A DNA stretch of 64,000 bases from Oscillospiraceae bacterium (GTDB lineage Bacteria; Bacillota; Clostridia; Oscillospirales; Oscillospiraceae). How positions within the stretch are numbered: position 1 is the stretch's first letter; each line of letters begins with the position of its first letter. Location of the stretch: assembly GCA_902795195.1 (NCBI GenBank), contig CADBKF010000001.1:1-64000 (forward strand), given 5' to 3'. Shown in pieces: positions 25,214 to 32,566 of this stretch. The position numbers and the translations under genes are program-made. A model generated the notes under the pieces. It was given only the letters and a program-made list of their open reading frames with translations, was not told where the DNA came from and did not search any database.

Positions 25214-25960
25214 ATGTTTGATGCACTGAAAATGAAGGACGCCTGCGTCCAGTGGATTCGCGATTTCTTTGAAGAAAACGGGCCAGGCTGCAACGCGGTG
25301 CTGGGCATTTCCGGCGGCAAGGACAGCTCGGTTGCCGCGGCGCTCTGCGTCGAGGCCCTGGGCAAGGACCGGGTCGTCGGTGTGCTGATGCCGAACGGCG
25401 TGCAGCACGACATCGACATGGCCTACCTGCTGTGCGACCACCTGGGCATCCGCCGCTATGAGGTGAACATCCACGACGCGGTGGAGGGCGTGAAGAACGC
25501 GATCCCGGCGGAGCTCGAGCTCAGCACACAGAGCCTGACCAACCTGCCACCGCGCATCCGCATGAGCACGCTTTACGCGGTCTCGCAGAGCCTGAACGGC
25601 CGCGTGGTCAACACCTGCAACCTCTCGGAGGACTGGGTGGGCTACTCCACCCGCTACGGCGACGCCGCCGGCGATTTCAGCCCCATGTGCCATCTCACGG
25701 TGCAGGAGGTCAAGGAGATCGGCCGCCTGCTGGGCCTGCCCGACGTGCTGGTGGACAAGGTCCCCATCGACGGCCTGTGCGGCAAGACCGATGAGGACAA
25801 CCTGGGCTTCACCTATGCGGTGCTCGACCGCTACATCCGCACCGGCGAGATCGACGATCCGGCCACCAAGGCCCGCATCGACCGCCTGCATAAGATGAAC
25901 CTGTTCAAGCTGCGCCTGATGCCCAGCTTTGCAACCAATCTGCCCGAGCTGGCGGATTGA
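25214..25960 (+). CDS. nadE: NAD synthetase, ammonia-dependent
   Basis: NadE makes NAD from deamido-NAD, ATP and ammonia, the last step after NadD. The 248-residue length is that of the single-domain, ammonia-using form; there is no glutaminase domain. The P-loop SGGKDSSV is at residues 33-40, with NTCNLSEDWVGYST and DGLCGKTDEDNLGFTY as further ATP and substrate motifs. It starts two bases after the hydrolase gene. Confidence 0.96.
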   Translation: MFDALKMKDACVQWIRDFFEENGPGCNAVLGISGGKDSSVAAALCVEALGKDRVVGVLMPNGVQHDIDMAYLLCDHLGIRRYEVNIHDAVEGVKNAIPAELELSTQSLTNLPPRIRMSTLYAVSQSLNGRVVNTCNLSEDWVGYSTRYGDAAGDFSPMCHLTVQEVKEIGRLLGLPDVLVDKVPIDGLCGKTDEDNLGFTYAVLDRYIRTGEIDDPATKARIDRLHKMNLFKLRLMPSFATNLPELAD

Positions 25961-25970
25961 CGAAAAAAGG

Positions 25971-26066
25971 GCCTGTTGCAAAATGCTCTGTCATTTCGAG
26001 CGAAGCGAGAAATCCGTTTCTATTTCACACTTTTTCACGTGAAAAGTACGGATTTCTCGGTCGCAA
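25971..26066. repeat. 96-bp palindromic repeat, copy 2
   Basis: It matches 18382-18477 with two base changes by eye and has the same length. Its last 32 bases form the 3' end of the minus-strand gene 26035-26505, so the element provides that gene's last ten codons and stop. Confidence 0.92.
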
Positions 26067-26505
26067 TCAGATACAGTCCCACGGCCAGCAGGGGCAGGAG
26101 CTTGTCGTCCTCCTCGGACAAGAGCAGATACAGGATGGCGAGCATCAACAGGTCGCCCTTTTGCAGGCGGCCCGGCAGCAGCCCTGCCAGCGCGTTGGGT
26201 CGGCCCGGCGGGCGGGGCATGGGTCGTGGCGGCGGCGAAGGTCGGTGCGGGCCGGGCGGCGGCGCGGGCGGTCGCTGCGGGGGCATCGGCGGACGATGCG
26301 GTCCGGGCGGTGGTTCCGGCGGTCTGGGCGGACCGAAGGGCGGACCCGGCAGCGGGTCCGGTCTGTGCGGCGGGCGCTCCGGCCCTGGATGCTCCGGCGG
26401 ACGATTTGGCGGAGGTCCCGGCGGCGTCGGACGCGGCGGGACAGGCGGCGGGACCGGATGGCGGTCATGGCCGCCGCTGGCGTTTGGCGTGTAGCGGCTG
26501 TACAT
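26035..26505 (-). CDS. Proline-rich protein with C-terminal hydrophobic segment, unknown function
   Basis: This 156-residue product has about 85 residues in which roughly every second residue is proline, mixed with R, G and H (from about 17 to 103), followed by a compact hydrophobic end with GDLLMLAILYLLL, an acidic EEDD turn and LLPLLAVGLYLI. The last ten residues are encoded in the 96-bp repeat. It is the third gene of a minus-strand set: ATG 26505 shares one base with the preceding stop (TGATG); a GTG three bases earlier is also possible. The pattern suggests a flexible linker on a membrane-associated hairpin. No enzyme motif is visible. Confidence 0.75.
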   Translation of the reverse strand: MYSRYTPNASGGHDRHPVPPPVPPRPTPPGPPPNRPPEHPGPERPPHRPDPLPGPPFGPPRPPEPPPGPHRPPMPPQRPPAPPPGPHRPSPPPRPMPRPPGRPNALAGLLPGRLQKGDLLMLAILYLLLSEEDDKLLPLLAVGLYLIATEKSVLFT

Positions 26506-26861
26506 CACAGAAGCTCTCCCGGCCCGCCGCGCCCCAGCTCCGTCATGGCGAGCCTTGCCAGGCGTGAGAGCTTCGCCGCCCGCAGCGCCCGGTCCACCCG
26601 CTGCTGATCCGCCCGGTCCAGATGGGGCCGCAGGGCGGAGAGCACCTGCGCCTCCTTCCCGTTGGCCTGGGCCAGCAGCGGCAGCAGGCGGGAAAGCACC
26701 TCTGAATCAAAACCGCCCTCCGCCTCAGATGCGGCCTTCGGTGCAGCCTCCGGGGCCTCCGGCGCAGCGCCCAGGCCCAGGGAGCTTGCCAGCTGCGAGA
26801 TCTGCGCCATCTGCTCCGGGTCCGAGAGGATCCGTCCCAGCTGAGCGCTCAGCTCATCCAT
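26505..26861 (-). CDS. Alanine/leucine-rich helical protein, middle gene of unknown operon
   Basis: The 118-residue product is predicted to be nearly all helical. It opens with ILSDPEQMAQISQLASSLG, then an Ala/Pro/Glu linker (about 33-50) and a second helical block (LSRLLPLLAQANGKE, LSALRPHLDRADQQRVD, LARLAMTEL). The paired 'SDPE...' and 'LL..LA' blocks recall the 'PEGRALLALL' block of its upstream neighbour. The start overlaps the upstream stop by eight bases and its stop overlaps the next start, so all three proteins are probably made together, possibly as a complex. No known domain is recognised. Confidence 0.78.
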   Translation of the reverse strand: MDELSAQLGRILSDPEQMAQISQLASSLGLGAAPEAPEAAPKAASEAEGGFDSEVLSRLLPLLAQANGKEAQVLSALRPHLDRADQQRVDRALRAAKLSRLARLAMTELGRGGPGELL

Positions 26862-27096
26862 TTCCCATCCGCCGCAGCAGCGCGGCCGCCTCCTTGTCTG
26901 AGAGCAGCTGCTCCATGGCCTGCTTTGCGCCCGCTGCGTCGCCCTGCCGCGCCGCCGAGAGCGCAGACTGCAGCGCCGTGCCGCCGTTTTTCTGCAGCAG
27001 CGCCAGCAGCGCCCGCCCCTCCGGGCGCTCCAGCACCTGCCGGATCTGCTCGCCGGTCACAGAAATTCCTGCGAAATTTGTATTTTCCGCTTGCAT
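26854..27096 (-). CDS. Small helical protein, first gene of unknown operon
   Basis: The 80-residue product contains EQIRQVLERPEGRALLALLQ, then an AAGAKQAMEQLLSDKEAAALLRRM helix. I start at ATG 27096, eight bases after GGGAGG; ATG 27102 is only two bases from that site. The gene is divergent from the phosphoesterase gene, with its ribosome site inside the other gene's -35 region. It overlaps the next gene by eight bases. No match to a named family is seen. Confidence 0.75.
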   Translation of the reverse strand: MQAENTNFAGISVTGEQIRQVLERPEGRALLALLQKNGGTALQSALSAARQGDAAGAKQAMEQLLSDKEAAALLRRMGNG

Positions 27097-27101
27097 TTCC
27101 A

Positions 27102-27130
27102 TTGCCTCCCATCCGATTCTGTGGTATACT
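27102..27130 (+). promoter_or_regulatory. Promoter of the phosphoesterase-coaX pair
   Basis: TTGCCT at 27102-27107, 17 bases, then TGG-TATACT (27125-27130). The -35 box overlaps the divergent gene's translation start, which could make the two directions compete. Confidence 0.6.
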
Positions 27131-27163
27131 ATCCTATGAAGAACCCAATGGAAAGGTGAACAG

Positions 27164-27652
27164 ATGAAGATCATTGTTTTCTCAGATTCCCACCGGGATC
27201 TGGACCATATGCGGCAGGCGGTCGAGCGGGAGCAGCCCGACACCGTCATCCACCTGGGCGACCACGACACCGATGCAGAGCAGCTTGGCAGAGAGTATCC
27301 GCAGCTGCCCCTCATCTGCGTACGCGGCAACTGCGACGGCTGGTCCGACACGCCCCTGACGCTGACAATCGTGCTGGACGGCGTGCGCTTTTTCCTCTGC
27401 CACGGGCATACCTACGGCGTCAAGGCCAGCCCCCTGCGGGCCATTTACGCCGCCCGGGAGAACAAGGCCGACATCCTCTGCTTCGGCCACACGCACGAGG
27501 CGCTGCTCGATCAGACGATGGACAGCCCCGTGGTGCTCAACCCCGGCAGCTGCGGCTACAGCTACCGGCCGAGCTACGCCGTCGTGGAGACGCTGCCCGG
27601 CGGCCGTTTTGACGTATTTTTAAGAGACTGCGATGGGGAGGCACTTTTATGA
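27164..27652 (+). CDS. YfcE/MJ0936-type metallophosphoesterase
   Basis: The 162-residue product is a single calcineurin-like phosphoesterase domain of the short YfcE class, which hydrolyses phosphodiester model substrates with two metal ions. Motifs in order: FSDSHRDL (D8, H10), HLGDHDTD (D near 36), VRGNCDGW, CHGHTYG and CFGHTHEAL, ending with NPGSCGYSY. In standard members the fourth motif reads GNCD, as here. The stop overlaps the coaX start in a four-base ATGA, so the two are co-translated. The natural substrate is not known. Confidence 0.93.
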   Translation: MKIIVFSDSHRDLDHMRQAVEREQPDTVIHLGDHDTDAEQLGREYPQLPLICVRGNCDGWSDTPLTLTIVLDGVRFFLCHGHTYGVKASPLRAIYAARENKADILCFGHTHEALLDQTMDSPVVLNPGSCGYSYRPSYAVVETLPGGRFDVFLRDCDGEALL

Positions 27653-28416
27653 TACTTGCAATCGACGTTGGCAACAGCAACATTGTCCTCGGCTGCATTG
27701 AGGACGACCGGATTTTGTTCGAGGCGCGCATGGCCTCGGATCAGCTCAAGACCTCGGACCAGTACGCCGTGGAGCTGAGCAACATGCTCACGATGTTCCG
27801 CGTGGACCCGCTGGCGCTGGAGGGGACGATCGTGTCCTCCGTGGTGCCGCCGATCACGAACTCCGTCAAGACCGCGGTGCGCAAGCTCACGGGCAAGAGC
27901 TGCAAGGTTGTGGGCCCCGGCCTCAAGACCGGGCTCAACATCCGCATCGACAACCCCGCCCAGGCCGGCAGCGACCTGGTCGTGGCGGCGGTGGCGGCGA
28001 TCCACGACTACGGCGCGCCGCTGATCGTCATTGACCTCGGCACCGCCACCACGATCACCGTGGTGGACAAGGACAAGAGCTTTGTCGGCGGCAGCATCAG
28101 CCCCGGCATGAAGATCTCCATGAACGCCCTGACCAGCCGCACCGCGCAGCTGCCCGGCGTGAGCATGGAGGCGCCGCCGCGCGCCATCGGCAAGAACACG
28201 GTCGACTGCATGCAAAGCGGCATCATGTTCGGCACCGCCGCCATGCTCGACGGCATGGTTGAGCGCATGGAGCAGGAGCTGGGCTACAAGACGACCGTGG
28301 TTGCCACCGGCGGCCTGGCCCGCTATGTGGCCCCGCTGTGCAAGCATGAGATGCAGATCGACAAGGACCTGCTGCTCAAGGGCCTGAATCTCATCTATAA
28401 GCTCAACGCCGGCTGA
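27649..28416 (+). CDS. coaX: Type III pantothenate kinase
   Basis: CoaX phosphorylates pantothenate in the first step of coenzyme A synthesis and belongs to the ASKHA fold. The 255-residue product has AIDVGNSNIVLG at the N terminus (catalytic/phosphate-binding D5), the central GSDLVVAAVAAI and VIDLGTATTITVVD motifs near 105-130, and GGSISPGMKIS near 145, followed by VVATGGLA. This form is insensitive to CoA feedback in characterised members. Confidence 0.96.
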   Translation: MILAIDVGNSNIVLGCIEDDRILFEARMASDQLKTSDQYAVELSNMLTMFRVDPLALEGTIVSSVVPPITNSVKTAVRKLTGKSCKVVGPGLKTGLNIRIDNPAQAGSDLVVAAVAAIHDYGAPLIVIDLGTATTITVVDKDKSFVGGSISPGMKISMNALTSRTAQLPGVSMEAPPRAIGKNTVDCMQSGIMFGTAAMLDGMVERMEQELGYKTTVVATGGLARYVAPLCKHEMQIDKDLLLKGLNLIYKLNAG

Positions 28417-28440
28417 CCGCACCGGGCGTGCCGCAGATCC

Positions 28441-28510
28441 ATGTCATCCTGAGCGAACACTGATCGCGCCGTGGGCCCGTCCCTGTCATCCTGCGCGCAG
28501 CGAAGGATCT
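28441..28510. repeat. Degenerate TGTCATCCTGAGCG repeats
   Basis: Two diverged copies, starting about 28442 and 28483, of the unit seen intact at 5439-5465. They fill the space between two convergent genes. I see no terminator with a T run here. Confidence 0.6.
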
Positions 28511-28515
28511 AAGCC

Positions 28516-28716
28516 CTACAGCGCAATCACCAGCGAAATGACCAGGCCCATCACAAAGCACAGGCCGATGCCCACGGTGACAAGGCTCTCAACGAGCGCG
28601 GAAATGTAGGGCAGGGCCTCCTTTGCGCGGTACACCACGCGCTCGGGCAGGACCTCGGCAGGCGCAGCAGCCTGCACAGGCAGATAGGGCGTAAGCTCAA
28701 TCACATTATTTTTCAT
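28516..28716 (-). CDS. Small single-span membrane protein, unknown function
   Basis: The 66-residue product has a neutral N-terminal half with an ELTPYLPVQAAAPAEVLPER segment and one strong membrane helix near 45-64 at its C-terminal end. A GGAGGG ribosome site lies 8 bases upstream of the ATG. It is transcribed toward coaX. Too short for family recognition; the clear ribosome site and hydrophobic pattern support it as real. Confidence 0.65.
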   Translation of the reverse strand: MKNNVIELTPYLPVQAAAPAEVLPERVVYRAKEALPYISALVESLVTVGIGLCFVMGLVISLVIAL

Positions 28717-28796
28717 GGCATTTTCCCTCCGTTTTTGTTTTCTGGCGATATCCTAACAAATCATATGTCCAAAAATCTGGACAGAAAGGGGTTCAC

Positions 28797-29711
28797 ATGA
28801 AAGAGTTTTTCATTCCCTCGAAGGGCAAGGGCAATCTCCACTGCTGCAAGTGGGACGACGTCGCCGAGATCAAGGGCGTCGTGCAGATCGTCCATGGCAT
28901 CGCAGAGCACATCACGCGCTATGACCACGTGGCAAAGCTGCTCAACGAAAACGGCTTCGTCGTGGTGGGCGAGGACCACATGGGCCATGGCGGCTCCATC
29001 GAAGGCGGCAGCACCCAGGGCTATTTTGACGGCGGCTGGCTGAACGCGGTCGACGACAGCTACGCCCTGTGCGAAAAGACCAAGGCCGAATACCCCGGCG
29101 TGCCGTACTTCATCTACGGCCACTCGATGGGCTCCTTCCTCAGCCGCACGATCCTCTACCGCTATCCCGACGCAGGCTTTGCCGGCGCGATCCTCAGCGG
29201 CACCGGCTGGATGCCGGTCCCGGTGCTGAAGGTCGGCCAGGCTGTCTGCAAGCTCGAGGCCAGAAAGGTCGGCGACGCCGGCACCAGCCCCACGGTGGAC
29301 AAGCTGATGTTCGGCAGCTACACCAAATCCTATTCCGATGTGCGCACGCCGCTCGACTGGCTCAGCCGCGATCCGGCGGTGGTGGACGCCTACATCGCCG
29401 ATCCGCTCTCGGGCTTCTCCGCCAGCGTGGGCCTTTCGCGCTCGATGCTCCAGGGCATGGAGATGAACCAGAAGATGAGCAACCTCACGAAGATGCCCAA
29501 GAAGCTGCCGGTGCTCTTCATCGCCGGCGACGCCGATCCCGTGGGCAGCATGGGCAAGGGTGTGCAGCAGACCGCCGAGGCCTTCCGCAAGGCCGGCCTG
29601 CTCAATGTGAGCGTGCGGCTCTATCCCGGCGCCCGCCATGAGGTGCACAACGAGACGAACAAGGAAGAGGTCCTCGGCGACGTGCTGAAGTTCCTGAACA
29701 AGCACGTATAA
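28797..29711 (+). CDS. Alpha/beta hydrolase, lysophospholipase/monoacylglycerol lipase-like
   Basis: The 304-residue product resembles the serine aminopeptidase S33/monoglyceride lipase-like hydrolases. The oxyanion region is VHGIAEH (near residue 30), the nucleophile elbow is YGHSMGS with S109 or close to it, the acid is in IAGDADPVG near 245, and the histidine is in GARHEVHNE near 282. No signal peptide, so probably cytosolic; acts on lipid or other carboxylic esters. Its own ribosome site GAAAGGGG precedes ATG. Confidence 0.9.
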   Translation: MKEFFIPSKGKGNLHCCKWDDVAEIKGVVQIVHGIAEHITRYDHVAKLLNENGFVVVGEDHMGHGGSIEGGSTQGYFDGGWLNAVDDSYALCEKTKAEYPGVPYFIYGHSMGSFLSRTILYRYPDAGFAGAILSGTGWMPVPVLKVGQAVCKLEARKVGDAGTSPTVDKLMFGSYTKSYSDVRTPLDWLSRDPAVVDAYIADPLSGFSASVGLSRSMLQGMEMNQKMSNLTKMPKKLPVLFIAGDADPVGSMGKGVQQTAEAFRKAGLLNVSVRLYPGARHEVHNETNKEEVLGDVLKFLNKHV

Positions 29712-29795
29712 TTTGACGTAATCTGTCGAAACAGTCCGGATTATTGGACAGCATTTGCGGTATCCTTTGGACAGAAAACCAAAGGAGATGCGCAT

Positions 29796-29906
29796 ATGTA
29801 CGACATTATTTCCGTTCGGGGCCATTACGAGGTCTATGACGCAGCCGGGAGCTTCCTGTTCTCGGCGGACACCAAATCCGAGGCGCTGCGCGAGCTGGAA
29901 GGCTGA
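29796..29906 (+). CDS. 36-residue small protein
   Basis: A short frame with an AAAGGAG site seven bases before ATG encodes a product beginning MYDIISVRGHYEVYD and ending in SEALRELEG. The mix of aromatic beta-type residues and a final amphipathic helix looks like a folded microprotein rather than random sequence. It lies 23 bases before truA and after a TTGGACA-rich stretch. Function unknown. Confidence 0.6.
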   Translation: MYDIISVRGHYEVYDAAGSFLFSADTKSEALRELEG

Positions 29907-29929
29907 GCAGCGCCCTGAGGGAGATTCAT

Positions 29930-30670
29930 TTGCGAACATTCAAGCTGATCCTGCAATACGACGGCAGCCGCTACCGGGGCTGGCAGCGGCTGCCGGACTG
30001 CGACCGCACGATCCAGGGCAGGCTGGAGCAGACGCTCACGAAGCTGCTGGGCGAGCCGGTCGAGCTCTCCGGCAGCGGCCGGACCGACGCCGGCGTGCAC
30101 GCCATGGGCCAGGCCGCGTCCTTTCGCAGCCGGACCGCGCTGTCTGCAAGCGAGATATTACAAGGCCTCCGACAGCATCTGCCGGAGGATATCGGCGTTT
30201 TGTCGGTCACGGAGATGCCCGAGCGCTTCCACGCCCGGCTGCACGCCGTGGGCAAGGTCTACCGCTACCGGATCTGGAACAGCGAGGCGCCCTGCGTGTT
30301 CGAGCGTAAGTATGTTTACCAGCTGCCGCAGCCGCTGGATCTGGCAGCCATGGAAAAAGCAGCCGGTTTTCTCACCGGAACGCACGATTTTCGCAGCTTC
30401 TGCGCCAAAAAGAGCGACAAAAAATCCACCGTTCGCACGGTGGAGGAGATCCGGATCGAGCGGGCAGGGGAGGAAGTGCGCCTGAGCTTCCGCGGCAACG
30501 GCTTTCTCTATCAGATGGTCCGCATCCTGACGGGCACGCTGATCGAGGTGGGCCTGCATCGGCGCCGGCCCGAAGAGATGCCGGCCCTGCTGGAGGCTGA
30601 AGACCGGGCGCTCGCAGGCTGGACGGTTCCGGCCAAGGGCCTGTGCCTGATGGAGGTGTTGTACGAGTGA
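29930..30670 (+). CDS. truA: tRNA pseudouridine synthase A
   Basis: TruA makes pseudouridine at positions 38-40 of the tRNA anticodon arm. The 246-residue product has the YDGSRYRGWQR start, catalytic D53 in GSGRTDAGVHA, and the FRGNGFLYQMVRI and GTL motifs toward the C terminus. The start is TTG, with GAGGGAG about eight bases upstream; no ATG is available in a sensible position. The stop overlaps the next gene's GTG start (GTGA). Confidence 0.96.
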   Translation: MRTFKLILQYDGSRYRGWQRLPDCDRTIQGRLEQTLTKLLGEPVELSGSGRTDAGVHAMGQAASFRSRTALSASEILQGLRQHLPEDIGVLSVTEMPERFHARLHAVGKVYRYRIWNSEAPCVFERKYVYQLPQPLDLAAMEKAAGFLTGTHDFRSFCAKKSDKKSTVRTVEEIRIERAGEEVRLSFRGNGFLYQMVRILTGTLIEVGLHRRRPEEMPALLEAEDRALAGWTVPAKGLCLMEVLYE

Positions 30671-31008
30671 ACATTCAGATCTACGGAACGAACAAGAGCT
30701 TTGACACAAAGAAGGCCGAGCGCTGGTTCTCCGAGCGGCGCATCAAATTCCAGCGCATCGACATGAAGCGCGACGGGCTCTCCGGCCGGGAGTTTGACAG
30801 CGTGCTCAATGCAGTGGGCGGCGTGGACAAGCTGGTGGACTGGGACGGCAAGAGCCCGGAGCTGGACCTTCTGCGCTATCTGGCCGACGAGCGGGACAAG
30901 GAGGACAAGGTATACGAGCACCAGGCGCTGATCCGGCTGCCGGTGGTGCGCAACGGCAGACAGGCCACCGTGGGCTATTGCCCCGAGGTCTGGAGCACAT
31001 GGGAATAG
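30667..31008 (+). CDS. ArsC/Spx-fold thioredoxin-like protein lacking the active-site cysteine
   Basis: The 113-residue product has the ArsC/Spx fold: IYGTNKSFDTKKAERWF at the N terminus, the RRIKFQRIDMKRDGLS strand-helix, and a RLPVVRNGRQATVGYCPE end containing the cis-proline-type loop. In ArsC-like proteins the first loop normally carries the redox cysteine; here the position is serine (S11), so arsenate reduction by the usual mechanism is unlikely. GTG at 30667 has GGAGG upstream and overlaps the truA stop. It may be a binding or regulatory member of the fold. One cysteine remains near the C terminus. Confidence 0.85.
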   Translation: MNIQIYGTNKSFDTKKAERWFSERRIKFQRIDMKRDGLSGREFDSVLNAVGGVDKLVDWDGKSPELDLLRYLADERDKEDKVYEHQALIRLPVVRNGRQATVGYCPEVWSTWE

Positions 31009-31020
31009 GAGGCAACCGGA

Positions 31021-31251
31021 ATGATCAATCCGATGACAGTGTTGAGATTCAAAAAGGAATGGGAGCTGTTCACCCAGCGGCACCCGAAGTTCATCCGCTT
31101 TCTGGGTGTGGTGAAGGACCAGTATATCCGCGAGGGCTCGATCATCGAGATCACCGTGACCGACCCCGACGGCAAGGCCGTGCGTGCCAACCTGAAGGCC
31201 GTCCCGGAGGACATCGCGGTGTTTGAGGAAATCAAGCAACTATTGGGATGA
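31021..31251 (+). CDS. Small hypothetical protein after the ArsC-like gene
   Basis: The 76-residue product starts MINPMTVLRFKKEWELF and includes GSIIEITVTDPDGKAVRANLK and a final VFEEIKQLLG helix. This is typical of short conserved Clostridia proteins of unknown role and shows an alpha-beta-alpha character. A GGAGGCAACCGGA leader precedes the ATG. It is followed directly by a terminator, so it ends the truA unit. Confidence 0.75.
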   Translation: MINPMTVLRFKKEWELFTQRHPKFIRFLGVVKDQYIREGSIIEITVTDPDGKAVRANLKAVPEDIAVFEEIKQLLG

Positions 31252-31277
31252 AAAAAAGCCGCAATCGCGGCTTTTTT
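31252..31277 (+). terminator. Intrinsic terminator after the truA unit
   Basis: GCCGC and GCGGC (31258-31262 and 31267-31271) extend with A/T pairs to a stem ending in a run of T from 31272. Confidence 0.85.
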
Positions 31278-31346
31278 CTTTTTTCCTGCGGCAAAATCGG
31301 GAACGTTATGGGCGGCCGGCACGTCCAAATACCGGGAGGTGTATTT

Positions 31347-32522
31347 ATGATGGCAAACAAGAACCAAATCCGCTGCGCGGCGGTTCTGCTGCTGCTTGCG
31401 CTGCTTCTGAGCGCATGTCAAAAAGGGCCGGAGCAGACAGCGGTGTCGGAGCATGTGCATGTGCTGGAAACCCACGGAAAGACGTATTATGTGATGGACG
31501 AGCCATATGACGGCGAATACAGCGTGCAGCTTGTGTCCTTCTGCCCGGAGCTGCCCCAGTGGAGGGCAGACGACACGGTCTATGTTGCCGTGGAGGAGGA
31601 AGGCCTCGTCCCGGAGGACTTTGCCCGGCAGACCGTGATGTCCGCGGCGGAGTACGCCGACTATTGCAGCGCCTGGGGCATGGAGCCTGCCTATACAGAT
31701 CCAAACCTTGCCTATGCGGTCATTGCCGGCGGGGAGAACTATCTGGCTGCGGTCGGCGTGGAGCTGGCAGACGTGCAGACGGAGGACAGCCTCGTCAAGG
31801 TCTATCTGCGCGATCGCTTTCACAATCCGAATCCGCAGTCGTCCGGCTTTGTCGTGACCGTCCCGGTCGACCCGGCGATGCAGGCGGCAGAGCTGGTGCC
31901 CGTCTGTAACGCGGAGGAGGCGAAGAACCTGCAGAAATACGGGACACCATATGATCCGAATGAGACTGCAGCGCCGGAAAAGCCCGTGATCTATCTCTAT
32001 CCGGAGACTGAGACAGAGGTCAGGGTCCTCCTGGACTACGACGGAGAGCTGACCTGCACCTACCCGGCGTATCGGGACGGCTGGAGCGTGACCGCGCAGC
32101 CGGATGGAACCCTGACCGACAAGGACGGCATGGTTTACAGCTATCTCTACTGGGAGGGCCAGGGCGCGGCGGACTATGATTTTTCAACGGGCTTCTGTGT
32201 CCGGGGCGAAGACACGGCGGCGTTCCTGGAGCAGGCTCTGGCGCAGCTGGGCCTGAGCCGGCGGGAGGCCAATGAGTTCATCGTCTACTGGCTGACGCGG
32301 ATGGAGGCAAATCCCTGGAACCTGATTTCCTTCCAGACGAGCGCCTATACCGACCACGCGCCCCTGGAAATCACACCGGCGCCGGACACCGTGATCCGGG
32401 TCTTTATGGCCTGGAAGCCGCTTCCGTCCTGCGTGCAGATCGAAGCGCAGACCCTGCAGACGCCCGAGCGCAGCGGCTTCACCGTCGTGGAATGGGGCGG
32501 CGCCGAGATCAAAGATGAATAA
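31347..32522 (+). CDS. Hypothetical lipoprotein
   Basis: The 391-residue product has a lipoprotein signal peptide with an LLSACQ lipobox near residue 24. The mature part has two regions: about 30-190 with no recognised motif, and about 205-385 beginning KPVIYLYPETETEVRV and continuing with TCTYPAYRDGWSVTA and SYLYWEG. This second block recurs in many uncharacterised surface proteins of Firmicutes and some eukaryotic microbes as far as I recall; its role is unknown. Start ATG 31347 is seven bases after GGGAGG. It ends at a bidirectional terminator. Confidence 0.8.
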   Translation: MMANKNQIRCAAVLLLLALLLSACQKGPEQTAVSEHVHVLETHGKTYYVMDEPYDGEYSVQLVSFCPELPQWRADDTVYVAVEEEGLVPEDFARQTVMSAAEYADYCSAWGMEPAYTDPNLAYAVIAGGENYLAAVGVELADVQTEDSLVKVYLRDRFHNPNPQSSGFVVTVPVDPAMQAAELVPVCNAEEAKNLQKYGTPYDPNETAAPEKPVIYLYPETETEVRVLLDYDGELTCTYPAYRDGWSVTAQPDGTLTDKDGMVYSYLYWEGQGAADYDFSTGFCVRGEDTAAFLEQALAQLGLSRREANEFIVYWLTRMEANPWNLISFQTSAYTDHAPLEITPAPDTVIRVFMAWKPLPSCVQIEAQTLQTPERSGFTVVEWGGAEIKDE

Positions 32523-32528
32523 AGGAAA

Positions 32529-32561
32529 AATCCCGGCCGCCAAACGGCCGGGATTCGTTTT
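32529..32561. terminator. Bidirectional terminator
   Basis: AATCCCGGCCG (32529-32539) and CGGCCGGGATT (32545-32555) form an 11-base stem with CCAAA loop, T run on the right and A run (T on the other strand) on the left. It serves the converging lipoprotein and LRR genes. Confidence 0.9.
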
Positions 32562-32566
32562 TTCGA

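Noticed and set aside
28420..28510. Terminator between coaX and the small membrane gene
   Set aside because: The region holds degenerate repeats but no stem followed by a T run.
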